Shown here piece after piece: positions 35,209 to 49,149 of a stretch of DNA of 64,000 bases. The notes below the pieces were generated by a model. That model was given only the letters and a program-made list of their open reading frames with translations. It made no database searches and was not told the origin of the DNA. The stretch comes from Torreya grandis. Taxonomy: Eukaryota; Streptophyta; Pinopsida; Cupressales; Taxaceae. The stretch's first letter is position 1, and each line of letters starts with the position of its first letter. Position numbers and translations under genes: made by a program. The stretch is from assembly GCA_037957365.1 (NCBI GenBank), contig JARHVA010002426.1:514001-578000 (forward strand), read 5' to 3'.

Positions 35209-35607
35209 TCAATTTGTATCCCCATCTTTCTTTATGTGAGCATCGTACATAGTGAAAGCTGCTTGCATCCTAATACTATTTAGACTAACAATGTTCTTGA
35301 AAATCATCTTAGCTCTGATTATGGCATCTCTTACTGTTATGACTAATTTTTCATGACTAATTAACTTGATTTTTAGATTATTCAAAGTTAATTGATTATC
35401 TAGAATATTGTCCACATGACCAATCTTTGTATCTCTAATGTCATCAACATTAGAAGTAACCAAGGTGATTGGAAAAACACTTTGATATTTATACTTCATC
35501 ACTTTTGACTTCTTCAGTGAAAACTCGGTCATCTGAAAGGGCTTCAACCAAAAGGATGTCGATGAAGAAGGATCCACAGAAGAAACTGTAATAAAAGTCA
35601 TGATCAT
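35209..35607 (-). CDS. U3-embedded ORF, 132 codons, unknown
   Basis: An open frame from an ATG at 35607 in the U3 of the 5' LTR, on the element's coding strand and upstream of its TATA box. Residues 1-60 are mixed (MIMTFITVSSVDPSSS, KSKVMKYKYQSVFPI). Residues 60-115 are helix-prone (VDNILDNQLTLNNLKIKL, DAIIRAKMIFKN), and the end is AFTMYDAHIKKDGDTN. No signal peptide or known domain is seen. The 3' LTR holds a homologue with two stops and about 28 amino-acid differences, so it is not clearly under selection. It could be a captured host fragment. The LTRs of copies A-C lack it. Confidence 0.45.
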   Translation of the reverse strand: MIMTFITVSSVDPSSSTSFWLKPFQMTEFSLKKSKVMKYKYQSVFPITLVTSNVDDIRDTKIGHVDNILDNQLTLNNLKIKLISHEKLVITVRDAIIRAKMIFKNIVSLNSIRMQAAFTMYDAHIKKDGDTN

Positions 35608-35844
35608 GTAATAAGGGAAATACTGGCAATCTAGAAAAATTGCATGTCGATGATCATGACTATGGGGATGTGCCTGAAAGGGTTAAAGTGCAAGTAGGCT
35701 AAAAAACTAGAGGAAAGCATGCTCAGAAAAGAAAAATTAAAAATATCCTAGAGTTAAGAAATTCAAGAGGATGTTTGCATGGGTGGCAATAATCACCGGC
35801 CTTGCATATGATAGGGCAAGGCCATACATTGGCAGCAAAAAGTG

Positions 35845-36412
35845 CTGCCAATGCATGAGAAAATGAAAATTATGCAAGAGCGGCAAAAAATGTTGCCTAT
35901 GCATAGAGAAAATGAAAAACATGCAAGAGTGGCAAAAAATGCCACCTATGCATGGAGAAAATGAAAAACATACAAGAGTGACAAAAAATGCTGCCTATGC
36001 ATGGAAAAAAATGAAAAACATGCAAGAGTGGCAAAAAATGCCATCTATGCATGGAGAAAATGAAAAACATGCAAGAGCGGCAAAAAATGCTGCCTATGCA
36101 TGGAGAAAATGAAAAACATGCAAGAGCAGCAAAAAATTTTGCCTATGCATGGAGAAAATGAAAAACATGCAAGAGCGGCAAAAAATGCTGCCTATACATG
36201 GATAAAATGAAAAACATGCAAGAGCAGAAAAAAAATGCCACCTATGCATGGAAAAAAATGAAAAACATGCAAGAGTGGAACAAAATGCCACCTATGTATA
36301 GAGAAAATGAAAAATATGCAAGAGCGTCAAAAAATGCTACCTATGCATGGATAAAATGAAAAACATGCAAGAGCGGCAAAAAAATGTCGCCTATGCATGA
36401 AAAAAATGAAAA
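35845..36412 (-). repeat. 49-bp minisatellite in the 5' LTR, 11 units
   Basis: The phrase GAAAAACATGCAAGA recurs at 35866, 35912, 35962, 36011, 36062, 36111, 36160, 36209, 36259, 36308 and 36357, mostly 49-50 bases apart. Units carry 'ggcaaaaaatgctgcctat' and 'gcatggagaaaatg' in the same order as in the 3' LTR array. Confidence 0.95.
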
Positions 36413-36651
36413 TTTTCTAACACCTTAAAAATGATCAAAATTGACATTTTGATCAGTAAAGACTATAACGGGTTTCATGATTTTTAAGAAACCATGATGA
36501 GGGAGTGTTGTGAACTTTCCCAAGATGTCAATCAACTTCATTTGAGATCAAGAGAATCTTGTCTCGAACGATGAACTTAGAGTGTAGATTATGAAATGGA
36601 CAAGTTTCATAGGGGTTGTCCAAAAAATGAGCGTAGCTAATTTTGGGAACA

Positions 36652-38574
<1,923 letters not shown>

Positions 38575-39097
38575 AAAACTACCAAAATTTAGGAGAGGCT
38601 TACATTCCCTAACCAAAAACTATATTTGCTTGGTAGTTAGATACACAAGACATGAGATGCTTTGGATCTTGGCCCTTTGGCTTTCCATTCTTTAATAGAC
38701 AATTCTTCCCTTTGAACTTTGCTTTTAAAGAAAATAAACCTGGTATCCTTGAGAACAATATCTAGTTTTGGGGCTCAGGGAATCAGAAAGGAACCAAACC
38801 ACATACGATAATTCAGGCCGTGAATTCAAGAATTCAAGAATAGGTGCCCAAATCCATATGGTATTAGTTATAAGGTATTAAGGCTAAGATGAAGATCAAT
38901 ATATAGAATTATATAGTGATGATATTGATAAAATTTGTTATAAAACTCAAATTGACTATTTAATTACAAAGTTTCATTGTCAATTTATTATGGCTATAAT
39001 GGGTGCTGGCAAGTTTAAACAATGTACAAGTGTTCCTTTGGTTCCCATTATACATGGTTTCAAGTTAGTTGTCTCATTAATTTTACATTGATTGCAG

Positions 39098-39640
39098 TTT
39101 CTATTGTTATCAAGAAGTGGGAAATTGGAAAGGCTTATTGAAGATTTTGTTGATGAGGAGGAGGAGGGTTGTGCTATAAATTTGCATGATACACCTGGTG
39201 GACCAAATGCCTTTGAACTTGCAGCCAGGTTCTATTATGGGTTTAAAGTAGAGTTGACTACTAAAAATGTTATTTTTTAAGATATGAAGTAGAGTATCTT
39301 GAGATGATAGAAGACTATGGAGAGGTGAATATCCTTTCTCAGACAGAGGTTTTCTTGAATCAAGTGGTTCTTCATAGGAAATATTCCATAAAGGAACTTA
39401 AGATCTATGAGGATGTGCTTTCACATGTTGAAGGATTGAATATAGTAAAAATATGTGTTAATTTTGTATCCACCAAAGTTTGTATTGATCCAAATTTATT
39501 TGGATGGCCTATGATGGAGCATGGATCTATGGAAAGTCTTAGAGGAAGTGTTTAATGGAATGGAATAAATACAGGAGCTAGACCAAAAAATTCTAGTTCA
39601 GACTAGTGTTATGAAGATGACACAGGTTTGAGTCTATAAC
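39098..39640 (+). pseudogene. NPH3/RPT2-family (BTB-NPH3) gene relic
   Basis: After a splice-acceptor-like TTGATTGCAG, the reading gives FLLLSRSGKLERLI, INLHDTPGGPNAFELAARF and YYGFKVELTTKNV (BTB domain end), then EYLEMIEDYGEVNIL, TEVFLNQVV, EDVLSHVEGLN and DPNLFGWPMMEH, then WNGINTGARPKNSSSD, the start of the NPH3 domain. These are diagnostic of plant NPH3/RPT2 proteins, adaptors for Cullin-3 ligases in phototropin and auxin-related signalling. The intron position before F(P)LLS fits the family. One base is missing near 39275, and stops replace a Leu-type codon after GSV (39553) and a Trp after NSSSD (39594). Homology fades after 39640. The kept intron boundary argues for a duplicated, not a processed, pseudogene. 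Confidence 0.85.
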
Positions 39641-42069
39641 TAGGTTACCAACAAAGAGAAATGGGAAACATGATGAAAATGATAGTGTGATGGAAAACAA
39701 GGTTTCATTCAGTTCGAGTACAAAATGAATGAGAAAGGATTTTTTTACACATATATTATATTATATATACTTTTTTTTAGTAGTTATAACACATTAAACA
39801 TAATATGGGCACATGAAGTCAAAATATGTGTACACACCATATTTTCAAAAAACCTAGGGATACAGGGTACTTAGAGAAACAACATCTTGAAAAAAAATAG
39901 GCCCCTATGTTGAAATTTTCATACTGAGATGGAATTCCTACAAATCTCATTGCTGGAGTTATTCTATGAAAAATAAATAAAAGTTCAAACATAAGGATAA
40001 AAATGATAGTTCTAAACATCATAAAACTCATAACAAGAAGGATAAAAATCATGTTATGTCTAGTAGCAAGTAGTAGAGAAAAATATCTAGTAATAGAATT
40101 AAATGCATAACAAAACATTAATGAAACACCTCTTGATGAACAAGATCAGTTGAACCTTTGCAAGTTACTCACCTTGAGTTGGTGATCATGCCTACTCAGG
40201 AAACTTTGTTTTGTTTCAAGTTTTGTCTTAAAATTCAATTCTAGAACTAGATATAATAAAGTTATATTTGGTTTCATTTCCATATTTTGTAATTACTTTG
40301 TTGTCAAAAGATTATATTTCCTTTTCCAAAAATTTCAGATTTCACATCAATATTTTTCTCTAAATGCTACTGCATGTTAGTGGGAGACAAAGGGATGGAA
40401 GAAATTTGTTAATTAGATAAAAAATAGTGCCCTTAAAATTAATTTTTAGAGTGCAACATAGGAAATATGGAGTGATATATGACAATCTTGATCAATTTTA
40501 TAGAGTTTAATTTATATTACAACAACATTTAGAAAGGTTGTAATGCATTGAGGAAGATGAAGATGACAGGAGATCAAGAAGATTATGGCTAGAAGCATGC
40601 CCTAGATTAATGAAAATTACATATTATATGCAAAGGGAATCCAATATTTCTGAGTGGACATACTAGCCAAATAAATCCAGGAGCATTTAATCTTTCCATG
40701 AATTCCACTAGCATTGGTGGATTTGAAGGTAAGTATGAAACTGATTTTGGATATAAAGTTTAGAGGCAGGAATGGGTGTAGTCTTAATGATTTTTTTTTT
40801 TTATAAAATGGAGATTAGATTCAGACCAAGGCACATATGTGGATAGAGTAGAGGGTTTAAAAATAAATCTTACCAAAGAACAAAGATGCCTTAAATTCTC
40901 ATCTCTATGAGTAAACAACTAGAGTCCTATATTGATAAAACTCTACCTGTAACTTCATACTATACATTGAACAAGTGATTTGTACAAGGGAAAATGGAAG
41001 GTGCCAACCTTTTCAACCTCTATATTTTCTCTATTGATGCCCTACCTACCCCATTGGGTGTCAACTCAAAATAAAGGCCTAAAAAGTATTTCTAATTTTG
41101 AAAGTTTCCATTGAGAATTTAGAATCAACCTCAATGAAAACAACTTAGAAATGACAATTGTCCAATTGGCCATGGTCTACTAGTAATAAGGAACAATTGT
41201 GATTATGATGACTTGGGTTAAAATCCTACTCTTGTCCCTATGTTACGGTGGGGTAGTGCTTCTTGGAAATGAGATTAGAAATCTGAAATAAATAAGAAGC
41301 TAATGACCAGTCAAAATAAGATTAAAGAAATAAAAAGTCATATGGGATAAGCTTAAGTGATAAACCATTGGGGGTTTTATCATGGATTGTATTCAATCCC
41401 CAAAGGACACATTAAGGTTTGATATTGGGCATTATTAGTGTTAAAATTAGGTAAAATATGTCATCCAACTAGGTATATCACCACATCCAACTTTGGGTGT
41501 GGCATATCCAATGTTAAAATTAGAAATTAGTAGAATACCCAACCCAACCCTATGTGTAGCATGCCCATCTGATAAGGTTGGGTGCATGTCCAAAATTCTA
41601 AGTAACTTTGATAGAAGAAATTCCCATGCAAAGGTAATATACCAATAACAGAAGAGTAGGAATTAAATAGGGAATGTCCATAGAGCCATTATTCACTATG
41701 ACTTTACTTTCTATGTAAAATACACACATCTACTTTTGTGTTTCTATATCAACCTAATGCCTAGAGCCTCAATTACCCCTGGTGCTTGATGCCTCATCAG
41801 CGCCAAAAATAAAACTAAAATCAAATTATCTTCCCTGATGATATTTTTTCTATCTATGAACTAAAATATGAAGGTTTCTCTTTGGTTTCCAAACACTTTG
41901 AGCTCTGTTGTAAGGGGTTGGGAAGATATATGGACCATGCAAGTGCATATGCAATTTACAGGTTGACACCTCTTTAAATTCATAAAATTAAAAAAATAAA
42001 AAGAATTCCTGATTAGAATAATTTTACATCTTTAACTATTTTCCTCCAACTAAATTTTTTATAATAAAC
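39641..42069. other. Unassigned AT-rich stretch
   Basis: No coding family, RNA gene or clear tandem repeat recognised over 2.4 kb. A 99-codon hydrophobic minus-strand frame at 39819-40118 is probably chance. Short G/C-richer patches (41450-41600, 'gggtgtggcatatcc') show no further structure. Confidence 0.4.
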
Positions 42070-42475
42070 CCACCTCTGTGACTATAAATATTATTATAAA
42101 AGTCATTTATTTGTGAAAGTAGATTACTTCCATTTCCTATTCATAGGTGACTATTCATTGAGAAGATGTAATGTAGAACATCTATTCTAGTGTTTATAAT
42201 ACTGACCTATCTAGTTATAAATATAATTCTTAACAGTCACCTATTTGTGAAAGTAAATGAACTCCATTTCCTATTCACAATAGACTATGAGCTGAGAAGT
42301 TGCATCCCAAAAAATCTAGACAATTTTTTATAATGTCAACCTATATAAAAATATATATAATTCATAAATGTCACCTATTTATGAAAGCTAATCAATTCCA
42401 TTTATTAATCACAACTAACTTTGGTTTGAGAAGCTACAACAAGAAACATCTCTATCTATAAAAATAACATAGAAC
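42070..42475 (+). repeat. 134-bp degenerate tandem repeat, 3 copies
   Basis: The block TTTGTGAAAGTA or its variant occurs at 42110, 42243 and 42378, preceded each time by 'agtcac/tctatt' and followed by 'ttccatttcctattca' and 'gagaag'. Spacing is 133-135 bases. The units are about 70% alike by eye. Confidence 0.75.
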
Positions 42476-43079
42476 TATTCCCAAAATCTATATTACTAGT
42501 ACCCATAAATATAACACATTGGTATTCCTTCGTGGAAGAGTAATCCACACTTCCATCCCCAAAAGGAAGAGTAGCTCCATGGTGACTTGATGGAAAGTAG
42601 TTTTGTCCAACAATTTTTTTTGAGAATTAACTATCTGGTTGTAAAATAGAGTTATAGAGCACATTGAATGGAAATAAGTAGATACTCCCTATGTCTTAAA
42701 TTATAGAGAAACTAATTAACTTTTGTCATCCTGCACAAAAAGAACAAGTATGACTGACAAGAAAGTTATGTAATTAGAAACCTACCTCATTTTTATTCGA
42801 TAGCAAGATAACACAAATGTACTATGCTTGCACCTTGAACTTGAATAAATTAATGGAACTCCCAGTTTGGTCTACCAAGTGCCAATGGAAACTAGCAATT
42901 TGAAGTACCAAACATCTAAATTTCCAAATTTAGAGTTGTTGTGGATGTGAATTGTGAATACTAATGCACCAATTCCAAATTACAAATATTGCTTCCTTTC
43001 ACTATAAGTTTTGGTGGGCCATATAATTGAGGAATGGATTTCAATTTTTTAATAAATTTCATTTTTTTTATAAATTGGG

Positions 43080-43179
43080 TCAGGATGGTTGTGGGTAGTT
43101 TTTTGAGCCCACAACCTTGTTGTAGAGAGCTCTCTGCAATAGGGTTGTAGGCTTAGGAAACAGCCTGCAACCATCCTGA
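43080..43179 (+). ncRNA. Near-perfect 39-bp hairpin (possible miRNA/MITE-like foldback)
   Basis: Arms 43080-43118 and 43141-43179 are inverted repeats. Counted on the plus-strand RNA, 30 positions are Watson-Crick pairs, 7 are G-U wobbles and 2 are mismatches, with a 22-base loop (43119-43140) that contains the palindrome AGAGAGCTCTCT. Size, single stem and few mismatches are those of a plant miRNA precursor. A small foldback element is the alternative. No known miRNA is recognised. It lies in otherwise featureless sequence. Confidence 0.5.
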
Positions 43180-44939
43180 AACACTTTCATGTCATAGAAG
43201 ATTTTTTTTGTTATGTAGGAGAGTCAAAAACAAAACAAAAAACATATATAACCTATGTTTTTTCATTATTGACATGTTACAATCCCTAAAAATGTGCAAT
43301 GGGGCACATTTATTGCATTTATTACAACCTAGGTCTACAAATATATAAGAGGTTGATTTTAGTAATAGAAGCTAGAGGTATTAAACCTGAGAATTTTTAA
43401 ATGAATTTTCTCCAAAGAACTAGGTGGGCATGGCCAACAAATAGCTTATGTATGTTAATAATTTTATTTCTTTTCCTGCAATGAGCACATATGTGATTGA
43501 TAAACTAAGATCCTATCATAGCATTGGAATAAAGGGATAGATACACAAGTAAATGGCAATGGATTTGGACTTGGAGTTTACAATCGATAGGAATAAAGCC
43601 AAATTCAATAACCCTTCACCAAGTGTCCTACCTCCCTATGCCAAGACCACACAAATTCTAATAAGGCATTTTAAAAATGGTTCATATGCCTTGCTTTTCA
43701 CAATAAATTGTAGCATTCTTGAAAATATCATTGGTATACATTGTTGTGTGACATGAATAAGATTGTAATGAACTATTTCAGGTGCAAATTCATTAAGTCA
43801 TTTTGTCAAATACTTCATTTGAAAGATAGAATTTGGTGAATGTAAGTATATAAAATGGTGACCTAGAGTATCATCTATATGATTTATGTCTTTATCTAAA
43901 ATAGAGGGGAAAATTTGCACTCGTGTTTACATCTACAATGAGATATGTATGCATAAAGTTTTTATTTCTCTCGTATCATATGCAGAACCAAAGTTAACAA
44001 TGGTAAAGTTAAACAAAAATAGGGGTTGTTAAATTGAGTTTAGTGTATCTTCTATTGACCAAAATTCTATAAATATTCAAATAGATCATTCTTATTCACA
44101 CACATCTAAAGAGAATATCCAAAACCAACATAAACTAATTGCTTTCAAATAGATTGATAATATAAACCTCAAAAAAGTATTATTGCGCATCATGTTCACC
44201 AAAAGCAATTATTATATTATAATTGGCATGCAGATAGGATGAAAGGTTTACAAAATAAATTCCACTCACCTGGTTGGCTCAAGGAAGGATTGCTCAAAAG
44301 GAATGATTAGTCCAAGAGGATTGATGCCTCCACTAGAAATTTGTTTGGTCAAAGTTTAGTCTATTACACACTGCCTCCAATTTTTATTACACATGACATT
44401 CATATAAGCAAGAAAAAACCCAAAATCAAACCAAAAACTTCATTTTTGTTGCATAAGGAGAAATTTTTCTACACTTTTAATGCATATAACAAGGTTATCT
44501 TCCACTTCCAATTCCACTTTTGTTTACCTATTACAAAATGTTTTTATAATTTTAATGCATATAACATGGCTATCTTCCACTTCCACTTTTGTTTACCTAT
44601 TAAAATTTTTTGGTGATAAGCTGGGAGTTCCATTTTTAACTATAGATCCACATGAGAAATAGATCTAGATAGTCCTAAACTAGGGCTAAGTTTGGCAAAA
44701 ATCATGCAAAAAGTATTGAACATTACGGTAATTTGGTAACCTTATGCAAAAATTCATGACTACATGTTAGCTATTAGTTTTAATATCCATACATATAAAC
44801 CTTGTATTAGGTGAAACCCTAGAAATACTCTTATTTTAATAATTTACCTATCTAAAAATAATATTGTTAAAAAAATTCCAATTGGCTATAATTCACCCTT
44901 ATAAAATACCCTAGAGCCTAGATCCAATATCGACTCTTT
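43180..44939. other. Unassigned stretch with a 75-bp duplication
   Basis: Mostly featureless. The stretch 44474-44548 ('cttttaatgcatataac' to 'gtttacctattac') is repeated at 44549-44615 with a small deletion. No gene is recognised. The 5' end of the LINE may reach into its last part. Confidence 0.5.
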
Positions 44940-44974
44940 TAGATCTTGGGCCAGCAAAAAATGGAATCCTAAGG

Positions 44975-45500
44975 GCCATATGGACATGTTGGATATGGTA
45001 AATGGTGTTTTCATGATTAGACTCAATAACCCAAAATATTGTGCTCACATTTTAGCAGGGGGTCCATGGTTTTTTGGAAAATCAGGCCTTTTTCTATAAA
45101 AAATGGCACCTAAGGTTTGACCATGAAATAGAGAATATTAATATTATTACAATATGGGTGTGTATTCCTAGGCTCCGTATCAAATACTAGGATAATATCT
45201 CTTTATCAACATTTTCAAGACTTTTAGTTATTTCATTGATTTTGAATCAACCACCAAAGCTAGATCAAGACTAATTCATGCTAGATTCTATGTCAACACC
45301 TTTTTGAATCAAGAACTTCTTTATTCAATATTCTTTCACACTTCATTTGGAATTAGAAAATTAAATTTGAAAAATCTTCACTTCTATGTGACAAGTGTCA
45401 TAAATTGGGACATTCCTCAAAAATGTGCCCAGTTACATTCAAATCAGTGCATATCAAACCTTATTGGCAAAGGAAAGGGGGTATTTATTTCAAGGAACTA
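44975..45500 (+). pseudogene. LINE ORF1 (DUF4283-like, CCHC)
   Basis: The reading passes through MLDMVNGVFMIRLNN, AHILAGGPWFFGKSGLFL, then WHLRFDHEIENINIITIWVC and PPKLDQD, the pattern of the RNA-binding DUF4283 region of plant L1 ORF1. It is followed by the zinc knuckle CDKCHKLGHSSKMC (45391-45432). Several frame changes separate the pieces. The protein would bind element RNA and chaperone it. Confidence 0.7.
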
Positions 45501-46109
45501 GACTAACTAATAGAGAGAGAATATTAACAAGGATAAATTAGAAGAGAGGCTAGATAAGTCAGCACTCTAGATAAGATGGCATTAGAAGACTTTAGTAATG
45601 TCAAGTAGTAAGAGGTATTTTCTTCTAATAAATTAGATCCAATTTAGTCAAAGTGATGCTCAGTCAGGCTAATCAACTGCCTTTAAAAAAGGAGTAAGAT
45701 GAAATTATTTTTTAGATCAAAAATAAGGAGATAGATATCTAAATTCTCATCATTCCTATGTCTCTCAATCAGTTTGAAGTCTTAGTGAAACTAGAAGAAG
45801 TGTAGATTCAAGATAGTAACCAAAAATGTTTAGAGGTTTTGGTTAATTCTTATCTTCTCAATTTCCTAATATATTTTTATCCTAAAGATTACTAAAAATT
45901 CAAGTATTCCCAGTAGATTCTAGTCATGCCTAAGAATGACATCAAATCACATTTTACATCTTCTATCACTACCAGGAGGGGAAATAAAGGCCATGTGCAC
46001 AAGACACCCCCCAAAGTTGGAAAAAATGCTAGAAAATAAATTTTCAAAAAACCTACAGAAGTGGAAATTGCAAATGGGCTTCAATCAACCTTTCGATTCT
46101 ATGGAGGTA

Positions 46110-46800
46110 ATCTTTCACTATTTAGTTAATCATGTTGATTGTTTCATGGAATATCATAGGAATGCATAGTTCCTCAAAGAAAAAAGTTTGTAGGGATTTT
46201 AGAAGGACTCACAAACCAACTATCTTAGTTATTCAATAATCTCAGTTAGAGGAACCTTTTTATATTAATCATAAGAATGATTATTGGAATGGTGTTGAAG
46301 GTGTTTACACTAGTTCTTTAAGAGCATCTATAAGTCTCATCATATTTTGAGATACTAAATTTTTGGTTGGGGAAGCTATCCTTAAATCCTAGAATGATAT
46401 GGTAGTTCTCTTCATGGATGTGATGGATGGTAAGTAATGGATATTGTCTAAAACCTATGCACCAAATTCTTCAATCACTCGTAAAAATCTCTAAGAAGAT
46501 ATAAGAATTTTTAGGAAAACTTGCAAGGATTTCCCTTAGATCATGGTTGGAGATTTTAACTCTCCCTTACATGTAAGGGATAAAAAAAGAGGGAATTAAA
46601 CATTTTAAAATAGTATGGAAGACTTCTCTTCCCTCATTTATGATACATGGATGATAGATATGGAATTAAGAGGCTCTAAATTCACTTGGAGCAATAGGAG
46701 ATTGGGTGAAACCTTATTCAATGCAGGCTGGATAGATTTTTTATTTTAATATATTGGCTAGTGGATAAATATATGACATTAAATCCCTCCCTTAGGTGGG
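46110..46800 (+). pseudogene. LINE ORF2, endonuclease domain
   Basis: Across frames one can read SWNI.G, KVCRDFRRTHKPTILVIQ, LSKTYAPNSS, IMVGDFNSPLHVRDKKRG (the GDFN motif) and RGSKFTWSNRRLGETLFNA. These are landmark motifs of the AP-type endonuclease of L1 elements, which nicks target DNA. The domain carries many stops. Confidence 0.75.
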
Positions 46801-47016
46801 ATCGGATCATAACCCCCTTGAGTTGAGTATTGTGGAGATTCCCATAAAGGAAATTAAATATCCCTTTAGGATTGAACACATGGTTTTCTCACTCGAACAT
46901 TCATGATATGATTCTACAATGGTGGTGCCCTAATGTTAATGGTTTAACTATGTTAAAATTGGCTAAAAAAATGAAAAATATGAAAATAAAAATAAAATAG
47001 TGTAATAAACAAGTTT

Positions 47017-48960
47017 TTGAATGTTCTTTTAAAAAATAAATCTATAAAATATGAAATCTCAAAGATTGAAGAAGAGATAGAAAGAAATGGGTATGGTATC
47101 AAGACTCAGAACAAGGAAAAACATCTCCTATGTGAATACCATACTATAATTTCAAAGGAAGAGACCCTTTGGATACAAAAATCAATAAATATTTGGCTCG
47201 ATGAAGGTGATATAAACACTCACTTTTTTCATATGTCCACTTTGAAACACATAAATCATAGTAGCATCAAGAAATTATGGATAGTGAAGATCATCTCATA
47301 TCTAACATAAATCGTATTAATTAGGAGAGTGTAAAATTATTTAAAAACTTAATCAAAAATTATTTTAAAAGAAACATAAGATTTGAACAACAATTCCTTC
47401 ATGTGATTCCTAAACTAGTGAAGCAAGGGGACAATGAAGCACTTACAACTACCACTTCTAATGAAGATCTCAAATTTGTAATTTATAAAATGAATCCAGA
47501 CAAAGCTCCTGGTCTAGATGGGTTTCCAATTAATTTTTTCCAAAAATTATTGGACATCATAGGTGATGATGTGGTTGTAGATGTTAATGAATTCTTCACT
47601 TCAGTCTAATTGTTAAAATAATTTAAACACACATTTATTATGTTAATCCCTGAAAAGGAAGGAGTGGTGAATTTTTTATATTTTCATTTTATTAATTTAT
47701 GTAATTCCATTTATAAAATCATCACTAAGCTGATATTTATAAGTTTGTAGCTAATTATGGAAACTATTATTCAAACTCAACAAGGAGGTTTTGTCCCTAG
47801 TAGACAAATTCAATATGGTATTACTGTTATCCATGAATCTATTCATTCTATGGATGAGATTAATAGTGTTACAATGATTTTAAAATTGGATATGGATAAG
47901 GCTTATGATAGATTAGATTGGATTTTTTATGTAGAGTCTTGATTCAATTTAGCTTTCAAGATAAATTCTAAAAAATTATCAGATCTTACATTTCTACTTA
48001 TATATTCTTGGTGCTTGTGAATGGTATTGCCCAAGGCTTTTTCAAAAGTGCCATGAGTTTAATTCAAGGATATCCCTTATCCCCTTTCCCAATTCATCAT
48101 CATGGTTGAATCTCTCAGTAGATTCATCTCAAAACTAGGTGAGTCAACAAACCTAAAAGGATTCAGACCAGCATAACATGTTGAACCTATCTCCCATCAA
48201 CAATTTGTGGATGACACCATTCTTTTGGATGAGGCTTCTATTCAAGAATATAGAGTATTAAAAATAATTATGTTTATGTATGAAAAAGCCTCACATTAAA
48301 GGGTTAATTTTGATAAGATCTATGTTTATTTTTTTAATACCCCTATTTCTAGACAAATTAAAATCACACAATTATTAGGCTACCAAATCAAATATTTGCC
48401 CTTGTCTTACCTTGCATGCCTCTCTTTAGAAATCATATTTCAATTTTTTATTGGAATCCATTAATTGATATATTTTAAAGGAAGCTAGCAAGTTGAGAAG
48501 GTAAGCTTCTCTCTCAGGCAGGCAAACTATTGTTAATCAAGAGTGTTTTCCAAAGCATCCTTGTGTATCTCCTTTCTTTGTTTAGTCTTCCAAAGAGCAT
48601 CAAAGATAAGGTGATTAAAATTGAATGAAATTTTCTTTGACCTAAACCTAAGAGAGAAATAACTTTCATCATGTCACTTGGAACAAATTTTGCACTCTAA
48701 GAAAGTATGGAGGACTTGGTTTAAGGAACTTCTAGCTGATGAACAAAGTGCTAATCTCAAAGTTTGTTTGGAGTTTTATTAAATATAACAACACTTGGGA
48801 TAAAATATTGAGTCTCAAATATTTAGAGGGTATAGATCCGATGTACATTTTTAAAAAATACCAATTTGTTAGGGGTTCACATTTATGGAATTTCTTAATT
48901 TTGAATAAAGATATTATTTCCACAAGCTCTAAATGGTAGATCGTTAATGGTCTAAAAGTT
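47017..48960 (+). pseudogene. LINE ORF2, reverse transcriptase domain
   Basis: The linker (KEETLWIQKSINIWLDEGDINTHFFH in part; 47150-47235) precedes RT blocks: NPDKAPGLDGFPINFFQ (47490), TQQGGFVPSRQI (47770), LDMDKAYDRLDW (47886) and the catalytic QFVDDTILLDEAS (48200). This is non-LTR RT order. FVDD stands where FADD is usual. The thumb region continues to about 48960. The longest open piece is 97 codons. Confidence 0.85.
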
Positions 48961-49149
48961 GAATTTTGGAAAGATTCTTGGGTTTAAGATAAACTTCTTA
49001 GTCAAATTGATACTTGGTAGCACTTGTAAGAGTGTATCTATAATAAGTATAGATGCCAGGTTTATGAATACTGGTAGGTGGTTGAAGGAGTGAAAACATG
49101 AAAAATATTGAGTATAAAAAACTTAAATTAGGAAGATACTAGCATGGTC

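Larger units (their letters stand above)
34291..36651 (-). repeat. 5' LTR of gypsy element D (2.36 kb)
   Basis: On the plus strand it starts TATTGGGTGAATATTTTG next to the primer-binding site and ends GCTAATTTTGGGAACA. It is collinear with the 3' LTR and 198 bases longer; four extra 49-bp minisatellite units account for nearly all of that. It contains a TATA box, a 132-codon frame in U3 and the conserved R/U5. Confidence 0.9.

Noticed and set aside
35845..36412. CRISPR-like array
   Set aside because: Units are contiguous tandem repeats without unique spacers, inside an LTR of a plant element.
39819..40118. 99-codon hydrophobic minus-strand frame
   Set aside because: AT-rich DNA next to the NPH3 relic gives hydrophobic frames by chance. 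No family motif is seen.
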